Below, piece by piece: positions 18,901 to 28,600 of a stretch of 64,000 nucleotides of DNA. The translations under genes were made by a program, and so were the position numbers. The stretch spans positions 124,001 to 188,000 of the forward strand of contig NZ_SBJH01000004.1 in the NCBI RefSeq assembly GCF_004368405.1, given 5' to 3'. The stretch's first letter is position 1; each line of letters opens with the position of its first letter. The notes beneath the pieces were generated by a model. The model did no database searches. It was not told where the DNA came from and worked only from the letters and a program-made list of their open reading frames with translations. This stretch comes from Olivibacter sp. XZL3. Its GTDB lineage: Bacteria; Bacteroidota; Bacteroidia; Sphingobacteriales; Sphingobacteriaceae.

Positions 18901-19041
18901 AATGTCAGTTCCGATGCCCTCGAACACTTGTCCGGAAAGTAAGATGCCCTGCATCGTGGTCGCATTTGCTTGAGTCGCCAACAGGATTACGAATCCCAGG
19001 AAGTAAAACTTCCAGCGTTTGTACATTTTTGTTTCTTTCAT
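15970..19041 (-). CDS. SusC/RagA-family TonB-linked outer-membrane transporter (mannoside locus)
   Basis: The 1023-residue protein has a signal (about 1-27), a carboxypeptidase-regulatory-like domain (about 33-115), the TonB-box-like segment LEEVVVTGYGTQRKSDLTG (about 114-132), a plug with LQGLKGKVSGV and the IRGLGTINSSSNPLYVVDGV block (about 148-195), and a 22-stranded barrel ending in FTLGTSFQF. These are the standard SusC/RagA signatures. It imports oligosaccharides released at the surface, paired with the SusD downstream. ATG 19041 is used; MYKRWK five codons in (19026) is an alternative start. It follows the MFS porter by 43 bases, so the operon probably begins upstream with the porter. 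Confidence 0.94.
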   Translation of the reverse strand: MKETKMYKRWKFYFLGFVILLATQANATTMQGILLSGQVFEGIGTDITLAGASVSEKGTGNGTITDAQGRFQLTVANEEAVLVFSYIGMQPQEITVGKQRTFNINLQSDDEALEEVVVTGYGTQRKSDLTGSVAVVSSKELLNVPANNMLQGLKGKVSGVNVFLNSGSPTGSPRVLIRGLGTINSSSNPLYVVDGVVMENIQFLNPNDIERMEVLKDASSTAIYGARGANGVILVTTKRGAPTEGLVIGYDGFVSMGVLPKKLDVLNSAEFLEVIERGFQNYSKYNPSGTPPVFTKSDPRLFDAQGNPLYDTDWQEEATRTAISHNHQLSVLGKSEKSSFGAFMNYNKTEGIMLNNWLERINGKLAYDANPKKWLSLGTNILVNYNRGNEFEEEGGHQMPRRSMLEMPSIFPVKFPDGTWAHSGMISDAYSLEAIPNPVHVLTTQDRFRKRTQIFGNTYATFHILPGLDLRTQFGFDKQDNLIQNYDPTDLINISAPLGYAYIENQHSFYWQEETYLNYNKEFGDHRINGVLGLSWQERTAETDAISARGFSDNFFRFNSIQAASQPGAPTSSYDRWSMNSYFLRGSYSYKSKYLLTFTGRVDGSSRFGANNKYGIFPSVGLGWVLSQERFLADMEAIDELKLRSSYGITGNTEIPTYQSLGTISSETTLINGTRVSQSYINRLPNPNLEWEKTKQFDIGMDLSLFNRRLSFGFDYYHKLTTDLLLDRPVPTSTGFAAVRDNIGSVSNRGIEVLISGSPVKSTDFSWETTLNFNYNKNKIEALGANDEDIFPGPNWVSGSQTILRVGESLSSFWGYRRLGTWSTAEAADAAKVGAIPGEAKRSSERTIIGKGLPDWTGSFINNFRYKNFDLSVDLQFVFGVDILQQFFHSMEDRTGYSNGFRWTLTDSWTEENQNTMIQQIRNGPYSGQNSEVDDHWVANGSYLRVNAISLGYNFGNTQLSKIGLKNWRIYASVQNAFLVTSDSFKGYDPEATSWGTNQWGQNIYFHQYPRPRTFTLGTSFQF

Positions 19042-19084
19042 CTCATTAAGTTTTAATTATGGTTAGTTTATAGGTAGACGTTAT

Positions 19085-20437
19085 TTAATTGCTATTTTCC
19101 CCGCGTCTGTTTTTATTGAATTTTTCCTGCCAATAGGCTTCGATGGTTTCCAAGGTTTTTCCTTTTGTTTCCGGCAAAAGAGCATACACGGCTAAAAAGG
19201 CCACCGCACAGCATGCGGCAAAAAATCGGAAGGTCCAGGTTGCTCCCCAGGCATCGAGCATGATGGGTGTTAGCTGCCCGACGATGGCATCCGCTACCCA
19301 CATCACCAACACGCTTAAGGCCATCGCCTTTGCACGAATAGCACCCGGAAATATTTCGGAGGCTACTACAAACTTGAGTGGTCCGATGGAAAAGGCGAAA
19401 AAAAGCAGAAAGCCAAGAATGGGAAGCGCCAATAACCATCCGTAATTTTCCATGTTAAGATTTAAAAACCAAGCCGTTAATAGTAAGCAGATCGTAGCGC
19501 CTGCGGAACCCACCAGGTAAAGCGGGCGTCTCCCCCAACTGTCTACTTTCCAGATAGCAATACCTGTAAAAATGACATTGGCAAGGCCAAAGTAAATTTG
19601 CGTTTGCAGCGATCCACTTAAGGAAAGTCCGGAGTGCACTAATATCGTAGGACCGAAATAGATAATGGCATTAATACCGCTCAATTGTGAGAACAATGGC
19701 AGTAATAAGCCAAGAAGAAGAGCTTGCCGGTACATGGGCTTCCAAAGGGAGACCTTACCGGTTTCTTGCGTTACTGAAGAAGCGCTGATTACCTCGGTTA
19801 ACCGTAAACGTCGAATTACTTCCGCAGCCCGGCCTTCATTCCCTTTTTGCATCAGCCATCTCGGGCTCTCGGGAATGCGATAAAGTCCTAACCAGAACAA
19901 CAGAGCCGGGATTGCGCCGATGAGAAACATCATACGCCAATAGGAACCATCAATCCATTGCCAATCGTATTGGAGCACTGCGGCATTACTGAGATAAGCA
20001 ATTAAAATACCAATGGTAACAGCCAGTTGATAACAGGTAACCATACGACCCCGCGAAGAGGCCGGTGATACCTCAGCAATATAAAGCGGTACCACGATGG
20101 AAGCGACTCCTACGCCGACACCGCTCAAGCACCTTGCGATTAACAAGGTAAAGAAATCGGGGCTTAAACTACAAGCTATTGCCGACAGAAAAAAAAGTGC
20201 TGCGGCCGCTATCAAAAGTGACTTCCGTCCATACCGGTCGCTCAACTTACCAGCAAAAGCCACACCTATAATACAACCGATTAGCGCGGATGATACAAAT
20301 AAACCCTCTTGAAATGCAGTGAGGGCAAAGTCTTCTTTGACCAGCGGAATAATACCGGAAACCACGGCCATATCAAAACCAAATAGGAAGCCTCCAAGTG
20401 AAACAACAATAATGATAAATAAGAGGTATGCCTTCAT
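19085..20437 (-). CDS. Sugar porter family MFS transporter (mannoside locus)
   Basis: The 450-residue inner-membrane protein has 12 hydrophobic segments and the sugar porter signatures: GGFLFGFDMAVVSG (about 15-28), the loop DRYGRKS (about 67-73), PLYIAEVSPASSRG (about 118-131), PESPRW (about 192-197), SGINAIIYF (about 250-258) and the terminal PETKGKTLE. It probably brings the released monosaccharide, likely mannose, into the cytosol. The start is set at ATG 20437; a further upstream ATG would read through the palindromic operator region and add a non-membrane tail. It is divergent from the GntR gene, with 98 bases between the starts. Confidence 0.92.
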   Translation of the reverse strand: MKAYLLFIIIVVSLGGFLFGFDMAVVSGIIPLVKEDFALTAFQEGLFVSSALIGCIIGVAFAGKLSDRYGRKSLLIAAAALFFLSAIACSLSPDFFTLLIARCLSGVGVGVASIVVPLYIAEVSPASSRGRMVTCYQLAVTIGILIAYLSNAAVLQYDWQWIDGSYWRMMFLIGAIPALLFWLGLYRIPESPRWLMQKGNEGRAAEVIRRLRLTEVISASSVTQETGKVSLWKPMYRQALLLGLLLPLFSQLSGINAIIYFGPTILVHSGLSLSGSLQTQIYFGLANVIFTGIAIWKVDSWGRRPLYLVGSAGATICLLLTAWFLNLNMENYGWLLALPILGFLLFFAFSIGPLKFVVASEIFPGAIRAKAMALSVLVMWVADAIVGQLTPIMLDAWGATWTFRFFAACCAVAFLAVYALLPETKGKTLETIEAYWQEKFNKNRRGENSN

Positions 20438-20458
20438 AATTTTTCTTCGGTTTGAAAA

Positions 20459-20492
20459 TACATATAGTACATATGTACATACAAACATATGT
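20459..20492. promoter_or_regulatory. Candidate GntR operator cluster in the divergent promoter region
   Basis: The 98-base gap between porter and regulator starts holds TACATATA (20459-20466), the palindrome GTACATATGTAC (20467-20478) and ACATATGT (20485-20492). The 13-mer ATATGTACATACA (20471-20483) recurs exactly at 21489-21501 before the GH92 gene. This is a plausible autoregulatory operator set for the GntR protein. No strong TAnnTTTG element is seen on either strand here. Confidence 0.6.
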
Positions 20493-20535
20493 CTATTTTT
20501 TTAATTCTGCAAATAATCTTAATTTAGCCTACCAA

Positions 20536-21276
20536 ATGGAGAAGATGAAACTTCAAATAGATCACAAAAGTGCGGTTCCTTTGCACATACAGGCCGAAAT
20601 GCTTTTACGGGAGCTAATCAAGGCACCGGAATACCAGCAAGGCAAATTGCTACCTAACGAAGTGGAATTAGCCAAGCGGCTGGCCATTTCACGAACAACC
20701 CTGCGCCTGGCCATTAATAAGTTGGTGTACGAAGAGCTGTTAATCCGCAAGAAAGGTTTCGGTACCAAGGTGGCCTCCACCAAGTTCAGCTCCAAGTCAA
20801 AAAACTGGCTCAGCTTCTCACAAGAGATGAAGAATCGGGGCATTGAAGTCAAAAACTTCGAATTGCATGTCAGCTGGGTGTTGCCTGAACCTCATGTTGC
20901 CGATTTCTTTGAATTAAAGGAGGATCGAAAAATTTTGAAGCTGGAGCGTCTGCGTGGTAAAAAGGATGATCCTTTTGTATACTTTATTTCTTATTTCCAT
21001 CCGCGAGTAGGTCTTACCGGCGATGAAGACTTTAAACGACCCCTCTACGAAATACTAGAACAAGACTATCACATTGTCGCAGATCTATCGCAAGAGGAAA
21101 TCAATGCGAAAGCTGCCAATAAATTTATTGCAGATAAGCTGGAGATCAATCAAGGCGAGCCTATCCTATTCCGAAAACGATTTGTATTCGACCGAGCAGG
21201 TCGGCCCATTGAATACAATTTAGGTTATTACCGTGCCGACAGTTTCACCTTTACGGTAGAAAGCAGACGTGATTAA
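20536..21276 (+). CDS. GntR-family transcriptional regulator (HutC/UTRA type)
   Basis: The 246-residue protein has a winged-helix domain at about 8-75 (PLHIQAEMLLRELI, LLPNEVELAKRLAISRTTLR, LVYEELLIRKKGFGTKV) and a UTRA ligand-binding domain at about 95-240 (KILKLERLRG, YFHPRVGL, ILFRKRFVFDRAGRPIEYNLGYYRADSF). UTRA regulators sense sugars or sugar phosphates, and derepression by mannose or its phosphate is the natural guess here. The start is ATG 20536, which places the chain just before the HTH; earlier in-frame starts would translate the operator. It is divergent from the porter and followed, after 283 bases, by a GH92 gene whose promoter carries the same motif. Confidence 0.92.
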   Translation: MEKMKLQIDHKSAVPLHIQAEMLLRELIKAPEYQQGKLLPNEVELAKRLAISRTTLRLAINKLVYEELLIRKKGFGTKVASTKFSSKSKNWLSFSQEMKNRGIEVKNFELHVSWVLPEPHVADFFELKEDRKILKLERLRGKKDDPFVYFISYFHPRVGLTGDEDFKRPLYEILEQDYHIVADLSQEEINAKAANKFIADKLEINQGEPILFRKRFVFDRAGRPIEYNLGYYRADSFTFTVESRRD

Positions 21277-21454
21277 CACAAACTTGCTTAGCTCAGCATT
21301 AACTATTCTGTGAGTTTCTATTGGCGTGCGCTTTTAGACCTATCGTTCACCCACTGTTGCCAATGGCGCATTGAACCTAAAATCGTTTGTTTATACAAAT
21401 GAAATTTTAAAACTGCAAAGCCCAACCGATTTGCTCCCTTTGTCTACATAAAAC

Positions 21455-21484
21455 TTGACAAGTTAAGGGATATTAATATATTTG
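21455..21484 (+). promoter_or_regulatory. Promoter of the second GH92 gene
   Basis: TTG (21455-21457), a 19-base spacer and TATATTTG (21477-21484) match the Bacteroidota sigma-ABfr promoter form exactly. Transcription would start near 21490, inside the inverted repeat at 21488-21505, giving a leader of about 70 bases. Confidence 0.75.
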
Positions 21485-21487
21485 CAA

Positions 21488-21505
21488 TATATGTACATAC
21501 ATATA
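21488..21505. promoter_or_regulatory. Candidate GntR operator at the GH92 start site
   Basis: TATATGTA-CA-TACATATA is a perfect 8+2+8 inverted repeat beginning three bases after the -7 element. Its core ATATGTACATACA also occurs in the GntR-porter intergenic region. The position over the transcription start suits repression by blocking initiation. Confidence 0.65.
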
Positions 21506-21559
21506 GATCAATATTGAGAAGACGTCGATTATAAAAATCGCTTATATCTATGCTAAATT

Positions 21560-23899
21560 ATGAACAATATAAAAAATCTATGTTATCTATTCATTATCTC
21601 CCTTAGTTCGACTACAATCTTAAGGGCTCAAGAAACGGAAAATTTGACTCGCTACGTGGATCCCAATATTGGTACAGCACATAGTCGATATTTCTTTTAT
21701 ACACCGGCGGCCCTGCCCTTTGGTATGGCCAAGTTAGCTCCCAGCACCAATGGAAGTTACGGCAATCCATCAGGCTGGGAAGCCGTGGGTTATGACGAGC
21801 GGCATCAATCGATCGAAGGCTTCCCAAATTTTCACGAGTTTCAGATCGGGGGTATTGTTTTTGCTCCAACAACGGGTACATTGCAAACACGTCCGGGTAA
21901 ATTGGAGGAGATTGACGCCGGTTACCGCTCCCGTTTCGATAAAAAAGACGAACATGCTACGGCGGGATACTATCGGGTCTATTTAAAAGATTACAAAGTA
22001 ACTGCGGAGCTAACGGCAACAGAAAGGGTTGGTTATCATCGTTATACCTTCCCGGCAACGGACTCTGCAAACATAATTTTCGACATCGGTCATCAAATGG
22101 GCGAAAGTGGCCCGGTTGTAGACGCCGCTGTTCATTACGACAAGCAAGTTGTTAAGGGATATGTAGTTACCAAACCTGCCTACGTGCAGAAGTATCAGGA
22201 GAACGCCAATGTAACCCTCTATTTTTACGCAGAACTTGATAAAAAGCCGAAATCCTTCGGTACCTTTGTTGATAGCCTCTGCCATCCCGGACAACAGATA
22301 GCACAAGGGAAAGGTGTGGGCACCTACTTACGTTTTGATACGCATGAGGGTGAACAAGTGAACATTAAAGTCGGACTTTCCTATACATCCGTAGACAACG
22401 CGCGCAAGAATTTAATAGCTGAAGCGTCCAACCTTTCTTTTGATGAAGCCAAGCAACGTGCATATCAGCGTTGGAATCAATATCTTAGCAGGATTCGCGT
22501 AAATGGCGGTAAAAAGGCAGACAAGATAAAATTCTATACAGGCTTGTTTCATGCGCTTTTGGGAAGAGGGTTGGCAAGTGATGTGAATGGCTCCTATCCA
22601 AAAAATAATGGTAGTATGGGCCAGATTCCGCTAGACGAAAAAGGAAAGCCCATACACGCGCATTATAATACGGATGCAATATGGGGCGCTTTTTGGAACT
22701 TGACACAGCTGTGGTCAATTGCTTACCCCGAATATTATGAAGACTGGATTCAAAGTCAGTTACTTGTGTATAAAGACGCCGGTTGGTTAGGTGACGGCAT
22801 TGCCACGAGCAAGTACGTTTCGGGCGTAGGAACTAATTTTACGGGCTTGGCTATTGCCGCTGCTTACAATGTCGGTTTACGGAACTACGATATAGCCCTT
22901 GCTTACGAAGCCGTACGGAAAAATGAGCTGGAAAGTGAAAAGCGTATACCAGGCGCAGGAAAGTTAGACGTTGGCGTTTTTGTAAAAAAAGGCTTTTCCC
23001 CTTATATCCCTGACAGTACGGGTAAGCCCGAATTAAACCGAAAGGGTTCACCCTTTGGCGCTTCGCATACACTTGAATATGCCTTTTCGAGTTTCGCTGC
23101 TGCACAGTTTGCTAAATCCTTGGGTAAGGAAGCCGACTTCAAAACATTCTCCGACTTGGCCAACGCATGGAAAACACTCTATGACCCAAGCACTAAATTT
23201 ATCAGGCCGAAAGATGAGACCGGTCATTTCTTGTCCGATTTTGACCCTTTTGCTCCTTGGCGGGGCTTTCAAGAAGGGAATGCTTGGCAGTATACTTTTT
23301 ACGTGCCCCATGATCCGAAAGGTTTGGTTAACCTTATCGGTAAAAAAACCTTTAACCATCGCTTAGACAGTATTTTTCGCGAATCGCAAAAAAATGTCTT
23401 TGGTGGTGGCCGGGAAATCGATGCCTTTGCCGGTATACAGGGTTTATATAATCACGGTAATCAACCCAACCTCCATGTAGCTTGGCTTTTTCACGCTTCG
23501 GGGCGACCTGATCTAACGCAAAAGTGGGTACATGCTATTTGCAATGAATTCTATGGTACAGACGGTATACATGGTTATGGCTATGGGCAAGATGAAGACC
23601 AAGGGCAATTGGGCGCTTGGTATGTTTTGGCCGGTATGGGACTATTCGATGTAGCCGGATTAACAGCCCCCACCCCCTCGCTACAAATCGGCACACCTTT
23701 ATTTGACGAAGTCATCATTCATTTACCGCCCACTGTTCGGCCTGGAAAATTTATTATAACCACTAAACGAATTGGGCAAGGCCCTCGCTATACCAAGGCC
23801 GCAAAACTGAATGGAAGAAGCTTGAATACGCTTCAGCTTCCCTTTGAAGCGCTTGTTAAGGGCGGCACTTTGGAGTTGAATCTCGTACCTCAACCGTGA
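21560..23899 (+). CDS. GH92 family alpha-mannosidase
   Basis: The 779-residue secreted enzyme is close to standard GH92 length. It has a signal peptide (about 1-23, ...STTILRAQ), the family start LTRYVDPNIGTAHS (27-40), a beta-sandwich domain, and the catalytic (alpha/alpha)6 region. EGNAWQYTFYVP (Glu572) and QDEDQGQ (Asp678, Asp680) correspond to the catalytic acid and base pair; the usual Gly before DED is Gln here, a mild variation. It should trim terminal alpha-mannose from glycans in the periplasm or at the surface. It is monocistronic, with its own promoter and a terminator hairpin, and its candidate operator links it to the GntR regulator next door. Confidence 0.93.
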   Translation: MNNIKNLCYLFIISLSSTTILRAQETENLTRYVDPNIGTAHSRYFFYTPAALPFGMAKLAPSTNGSYGNPSGWEAVGYDERHQSIEGFPNFHEFQIGGIVFAPTTGTLQTRPGKLEEIDAGYRSRFDKKDEHATAGYYRVYLKDYKVTAELTATERVGYHRYTFPATDSANIIFDIGHQMGESGPVVDAAVHYDKQVVKGYVVTKPAYVQKYQENANVTLYFYAELDKKPKSFGTFVDSLCHPGQQIAQGKGVGTYLRFDTHEGEQVNIKVGLSYTSVDNARKNLIAEASNLSFDEAKQRAYQRWNQYLSRIRVNGGKKADKIKFYTGLFHALLGRGLASDVNGSYPKNNGSMGQIPLDEKGKPIHAHYNTDAIWGAFWNLTQLWSIAYPEYYEDWIQSQLLVYKDAGWLGDGIATSKYVSGVGTNFTGLAIAAAYNVGLRNYDIALAYEAVRKNELESEKRIPGAGKLDVGVFVKKGFSPYIPDSTGKPELNRKGSPFGASHTLEYAFSSFAAAQFAKSLGKEADFKTFSDLANAWKTLYDPSTKFIRPKDETGHFLSDFDPFAPWRGFQEGNAWQYTFYVPHDPKGLVNLIGKKTFNHRLDSIFRESQKNVFGGGREIDAFAGIQGLYNHGNQPNLHVAWLFHASGRPDLTQKWVHAICNEFYGTDGIHGYGYGQDEDQGQLGAWYVLAGMGLFDVAGLTAPTPSLQIGTPLFDEVIIHLPPTVRPGKFIITTKRIGQGPRYTKAAKLNGRSLNTLQLPFEALVKGGTLELNLVPQP

Positions 23900-23913
23900 A
23901 ATTATAACAACGC

Positions 23914-23939
23914 AGGATCATATGTTTCCATATGATCCT
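23914..23939. terminator. Bidirectional terminator hairpin
   Basis: AGGATCATATG (23914-23924) and CATATGATCCT (23929-23939) form a perfect 11-bp stem with a TTTC loop, between the convergent GH92 and SusD genes. A short pyrimidine-rich run (ATTTCTATT) follows on the plus strand. Confidence 0.75.
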
Positions 23940-23966
23940 ATTTCTATTGCCAAGGCCTAAATTCCC

Positions 23967-25625
23967 TTAGTAACCCGGATTTTGCTTGAATTGATCTTTA
24001 TTGGTAACCGCATCCAGTTCACTTTGCGGAATCGGCCGTATTTGATGAAACTCTTTGATATGAGGAGCCGCATCAGGATTGTGCGCCTGCACTCGCTCGA
24101 GCAATTTATTGGTTCGTTTCAAATCAAACCAACGCAGCTGTTCACCTGCAAACTCCCTGGCCCGTTCATCTAAAATAAAGTCGAGTGTCACCGCTGAAGC
24201 GCTTACAGTCATTTCCTCGGGGTTTTGTTTATTCAATGCCGCACGTTGTCTGACAACGTTGATATAGTTGGCTGCCTCCGCCTGGTTGCCCAACTGTAAT
24301 TCAGCTTCGGCGGCAATCATATACATTTCTGCCAGTCGGATAACAAAAACGTCTCTGGCACTTTCCGTTTCGTTTGCAGAAGCCCTGGTAGGATCTTCAA
24401 ATTTCTTCAAGGAAATATAGTGGAAGCGATCTGCCGGTATGCCATTCTCCCGATAGACGTCGTTAAGATCATAAATTTTATAGATCTTCCCGGCGCGGTC
24501 TTCCGGCGAAAGCACGTATTTACTACAGAAAATAGCCGTATCTCCCAAATTCATTCCATCGGGTCTCTTTGCCGCATCGGTTTCATTACAAAACCAGGTA
24601 GTTTTGAAGGAAGCCTGATAGCGCGAATCGACCTGTTCATTAAATAGATTCAACAAAAATTTGGTAGGCATATAGCGTACATTGGGATAACCGTTAACCA
24701 CATCGCGCAACATACCCGGCTGGGTATCATATTCCATTAAGTACATGGAATGTCCCACATTACTTCCATCATTGAACTCCAGATTAGTTGAATAATTTAA
24801 TCCCCAGATAATTTCCTGATTTTTCTCATGATCCATTTTCCAAAGGTCAGCATAATTCGGCATCAGGCTAAACCCATAGTCGTTAATCACATGTCGAGCA
24901 TGATCTAAGGCTTCTTCATAGCGGCCTCTAGTCAAATAAACACGCGCAATAAATGCTTCTGCTATCGGTTTCGTAATTTTTCCGTAATCCGTATTACTTA
25001 AGGGTGCGTGTTCCACGGCAAATTCCAGATCGGCAAAAATCTGCTCATACACTTGATCGACAGGCGTACGATTAGCTACTGTAACAATACTTTCAGTTGG
25101 TTCGAGCGTAAAGAGAATATCGCCAAACGACTCCACTAAATGCCAATAGTACCAAGCGCGCATAAAGCGCAACTCTGCTTCTAAGATTGGCGCCTTGGCG
25201 GCTTCCACGCCCGCCTCCGGAAGATATTTTAATGCGGTATTAGCTAAATTGATACCGGCATAACACGGCTGCCAAAGGTTAGACTTCACCCAAACGTTGT
25301 CGGAAATCAATCCCTGATAATTCATCAAAGGTGGTTGGGGATATACACCGTTTGTGCCGGAGTTGCCACTATTAGCCCCTCCTGTCCAGATATCCGTTCC
25401 CATTTCGAGTAAGGCGTAACCTTGTTCTTTTCCATATATTTTTTGGTTATAGGTATACGTACCATTGGCAGCTGCTTCAATTCCTTCCGGCGTATTGAAT
25501 AGACTCTCAACGGTAGCTCCGCCCGGATTATATTCATCCAGGGAGCAAGATCCCAATAGGAAGGAAAGAAAAAGCGCACATAGGCCTTTAGGTTTTCCGA
25601 TTGCAATTTCAAGATAATTCTTCAT
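23967..25625 (-). CDS. SusD-like lipoprotein (second SusCD pair)
   Basis: The 552-residue lipoprotein has signal and lipobox LSFLLGSCSLDEYNP (Cys27). SusD helices include AELRFMRAWYYWHLVESFGDI (about 145-165), ETESARDVFVIRLAEMYMIAAEAEL carries the tetratricopeptide-like region, and the C-terminal block is DERAREFAGEQLRWFDLKRT then IRPIPQSELDAV and FKQNPGY. It captures substrate for the SusC encoded 24 bases upstream. No glycosidase lies in the same transcription unit, so its substrate is unassigned. The closeness to two GH92 genes suggests a mannose-containing glycan. Confidence 0.93.
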   Translation of the reverse strand: MKNYLEIAIGKPKGLCALFLSFLLGSCSLDEYNPGGATVESLFNTPEGIEAAANGTYTYNQKIYGKEQGYALLEMGTDIWTGGANSGNSGTNGVYPQPPLMNYQGLISDNVWVKSNLWQPCYAGINLANTALKYLPEAGVEAAKAPILEAELRFMRAWYYWHLVESFGDILFTLEPTESIVTVANRTPVDQVYEQIFADLEFAVEHAPLSNTDYGKITKPIAEAFIARVYLTRGRYEEALDHARHVINDYGFSLMPNYADLWKMDHEKNQEIIWGLNYSTNLEFNDGSNVGHSMYLMEYDTQPGMLRDVVNGYPNVRYMPTKFLLNLFNEQVDSRYQASFKTTWFCNETDAAKRPDGMNLGDTAIFCSKYVLSPEDRAGKIYKIYDLNDVYRENGIPADRFHYISLKKFEDPTRASANETESARDVFVIRLAEMYMIAAEAELQLGNQAEAANYINVVRQRAALNKQNPEEMTVSASAVTLDFILDERAREFAGEQLRWFDLKRTNKLLERVQAHNPDAAPHIKEFHQIRPIPQSELDAVTNKDQFKQNPGY

Positions 25626-25649
25626 ATTTTTTGTTGCGCAACGCGCTCA

Positions 25650-28600
25650 TTAAAATCCAACATTAAGTCCGAAAACGAACAGACGATTTAAGGGTTGATC
25701 GATAACACCCTCACCTTCAGGATCAAAATCCTTTAAGCTACTGAAAGTGTGCAAATTTTTACCCGAAGCATATATCCGAAGGCTTTGTAACTTCCATTTG
25801 CTTATCAGGGCCGATGGAAAATTATAACCGAGTGTAATATTTCTGATTTTTACGTAAGATGCTTGTCGCTCGGTAAGCGTAGTTACGTAATTTGAGTTTT
25901 TATTGGCATTGGGCCTTGGATAATCATTCGTCGGATTTTCCGGTGTCCAATAGTCAATGCGTGCGCCGTTTTCTAAGCCATTTCTTTTATACTTTGCATA
26001 ATAATCGGAACTGATCCACTGCCCAACGCGTGCTACTAACAGAATATTCAAATCAAATCCTTTAAACCGCAAGTCATTACTCAAACCGGCTGTCCATTTA
26101 GGCACACGCTGTCCAATGATTGTACGATCAAAAGCATCTATCTTCCCGTCATTATTCAGGTCTGCGATTTTGATATCACCCGGTTCGGCACCATATTGGG
26201 CGGCCTGTTCTTCTTCTCCTAATTGCCAAATGCCTATTTTTTTGTAATCGTAATAAATCTGCGCGGGTTGCCCGACAATCAGCGATTCGCGATAATCATC
26301 GGCGATTACGTTGCCGTTTGGCAAAGCGACGATTTTTTCATTATTACGTGCAAAGGTTAGGTTTGTATTCCAGGAAAATGAATTCTTTTGAATATTATGT
26401 GAGGTAAGGCTTAACTCAATCCCCTTGTTTTGTGTTTTTCCTATATTCCGGTTTACGGTGGTGACACCGGTAGAAAGCGGTAAAGTATAAGGGAAGATCA
26501 GATCGTCGGTTTTTGCATGATAGTAATCAACGCTACCGGTCAACACGTTATTAAAAAGACCAAAATCTACACCTATATTCATGGTTTTTGTTAATTCCCA
26601 TTTCAGAGTATTGTTGCCGATAAGCCCGTTAATGACATAGGCATTGGCAGCATTGGCGTCATTAAAAGAGAAGTTTTGCACAACAACGGAATTCTGCGTG
26701 GCATAAGGACTGATTACGTCATTACCCGATACCCCATAACTGACCCGGAGCTTTAAGTCGCTGAATGCCTGCTGGTTTTTCATAAAATCCTCATCCACAA
26801 TCCGCCAAGCAGCCGCGGCTGAGGGGAAAAAGGCCCATTTATGTCCGGCTGCCAGTTTAGAGGAACCATCATTTCTACCCGTCAAAGTCAACAGGTATTT
26901 ACCTTTATAACTGTAATTAATCCGACCGCTAAATGATAACAGTTTACTTTCTACGTAACCACTTCCATAGAAAGGGTTTTGATTTGCCCCCCCAATATTA
27001 TAATAGTATTGCGAGGGAAACAATTGGTTATTACCGCCTGCATAGCTGTTGGTATTCGTCCACGAAAGGTAACTTGTAACACCTGTTAATTGCAGGGAGT
27101 GGTCGGCAAATTGCTTGTTATAGGTGATGACATTTTCCCAACTGATATTGCGATCCTGGTTATTCGTAATGGAAGCTTGGGAACGGGAACCTTTTCCGTC
27201 GATGGTATTTTGGGAATAAAAATTGCCCGCTTCGGAGGTTGAAAATATAGCGCCAAAGGTAGATTTAATTGATAAATCTTTAAGAGGCTTCAACTCAATG
27301 TAACCGGAAACAGTAGCTCGATTGGATTTGGTGTTCCGTTTGTAGGCGTCAGGCTGCTCATCTGCTAAAGGATTGATCAACGTTCCCTGTAAGGGGAATA
27401 AGTTGAATTCACCATTTTCATCGTAAGGAAGTCCCAATGGCGCTATTTTGGACGCCTGATTGAGCGGATCACGACGGATATCATTATCGATGTAAGCAAA
27501 TTGCGATTGCAGGCCCACGTTCATCCAGCTGTTAATCGTTTGATCGATGTTCAATCGCCCCGAATAACGTTTATATTCGTCCATCTTTAGCAAACCCTTT
27601 TCCTGAAAATAAGCGCCGGAAAAGTACACTTTTGTATTCTTTCCACCACCGCTCACACTGAGTTGGTGATTTTGTTGGAAACCATTGTGCAACAAAAGAT
27701 CGCTCCAATTGGTAAACTGCCCGTTTTGAAAAGCTTGCAATTGGAGTGGGTTCAAAATCTTATTATCATCCGCGGACGAATTCCAGGTACCCACAGCACG
27801 ATATGCCTCTCGTCGAAAGTCGACATACTCCTGGCCAGTCATAAACTCGCCGTAACCTGCTACTTTCGAGACACCTGCATAAGCATTGTAATTCAATTTA
27901 GGTTTTTCGTTGGTGCCCCTTTTTGTCGTAATCAAGATTACACCATTTGCACCTCTAGATCCGTAAATCGCTGTCGACGAAGCATCTTTCAGCACTTCAA
28001 TTGATTGAATATCATTGGGATCAACGTCTTGCGCGGCGACACCTTGTATACCGTCTACAATATAAAGTACATTATTAGAGCTTTCGGGATTTGCGATCGA
28101 TCGGTTACCGCGCAACTGAATCGATGCCCCTTGGCCGGCATAACCATTGTTACGGGTGATATCAGCCCCCGGCACGCGACCTTGCAAAGCTTCGGCCGGA
28201 CTCGTAACAGGCACCTTGGTCAAATCTTCCCCCTTTACGGAAACCACCGATCCGGTTAAATCGCGCTTTTTTACTTCACCATAACCAATTACAACTACTT
28301 CATCCAGTGTTTCTTCGCTATCTTGCAAGGTAACTTGAATGCTAGATTGACCGGCACTCAGCGGTATTTCTCTTGTTACATGCCCCAGGTGATTAATAAC
28401 CAGAATGAGATTGCCTCCAGCTGGCAGGCTGATAGCAAATCGGCCATCTGTATCGGTAGATGTTCCAACTTTTGTACCTTTAACGGATACGCTTGCACCA
28501 ACAATTGGTGTGCCTTTTGCATCTTTTACCGTACCCGTAAGCCTCAACTGTCGCTTCAAAAGGCTTCCATTCATTTCAAATGCACCCGCTCGAAAAACGA

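Noticed and set aside
20452-20535. Upstream in-frame ATG for the GntR gene
   Set aside because: It would translate the palindromic operator region and add a Tyr/His-rich tail before the conserved HTH domain.
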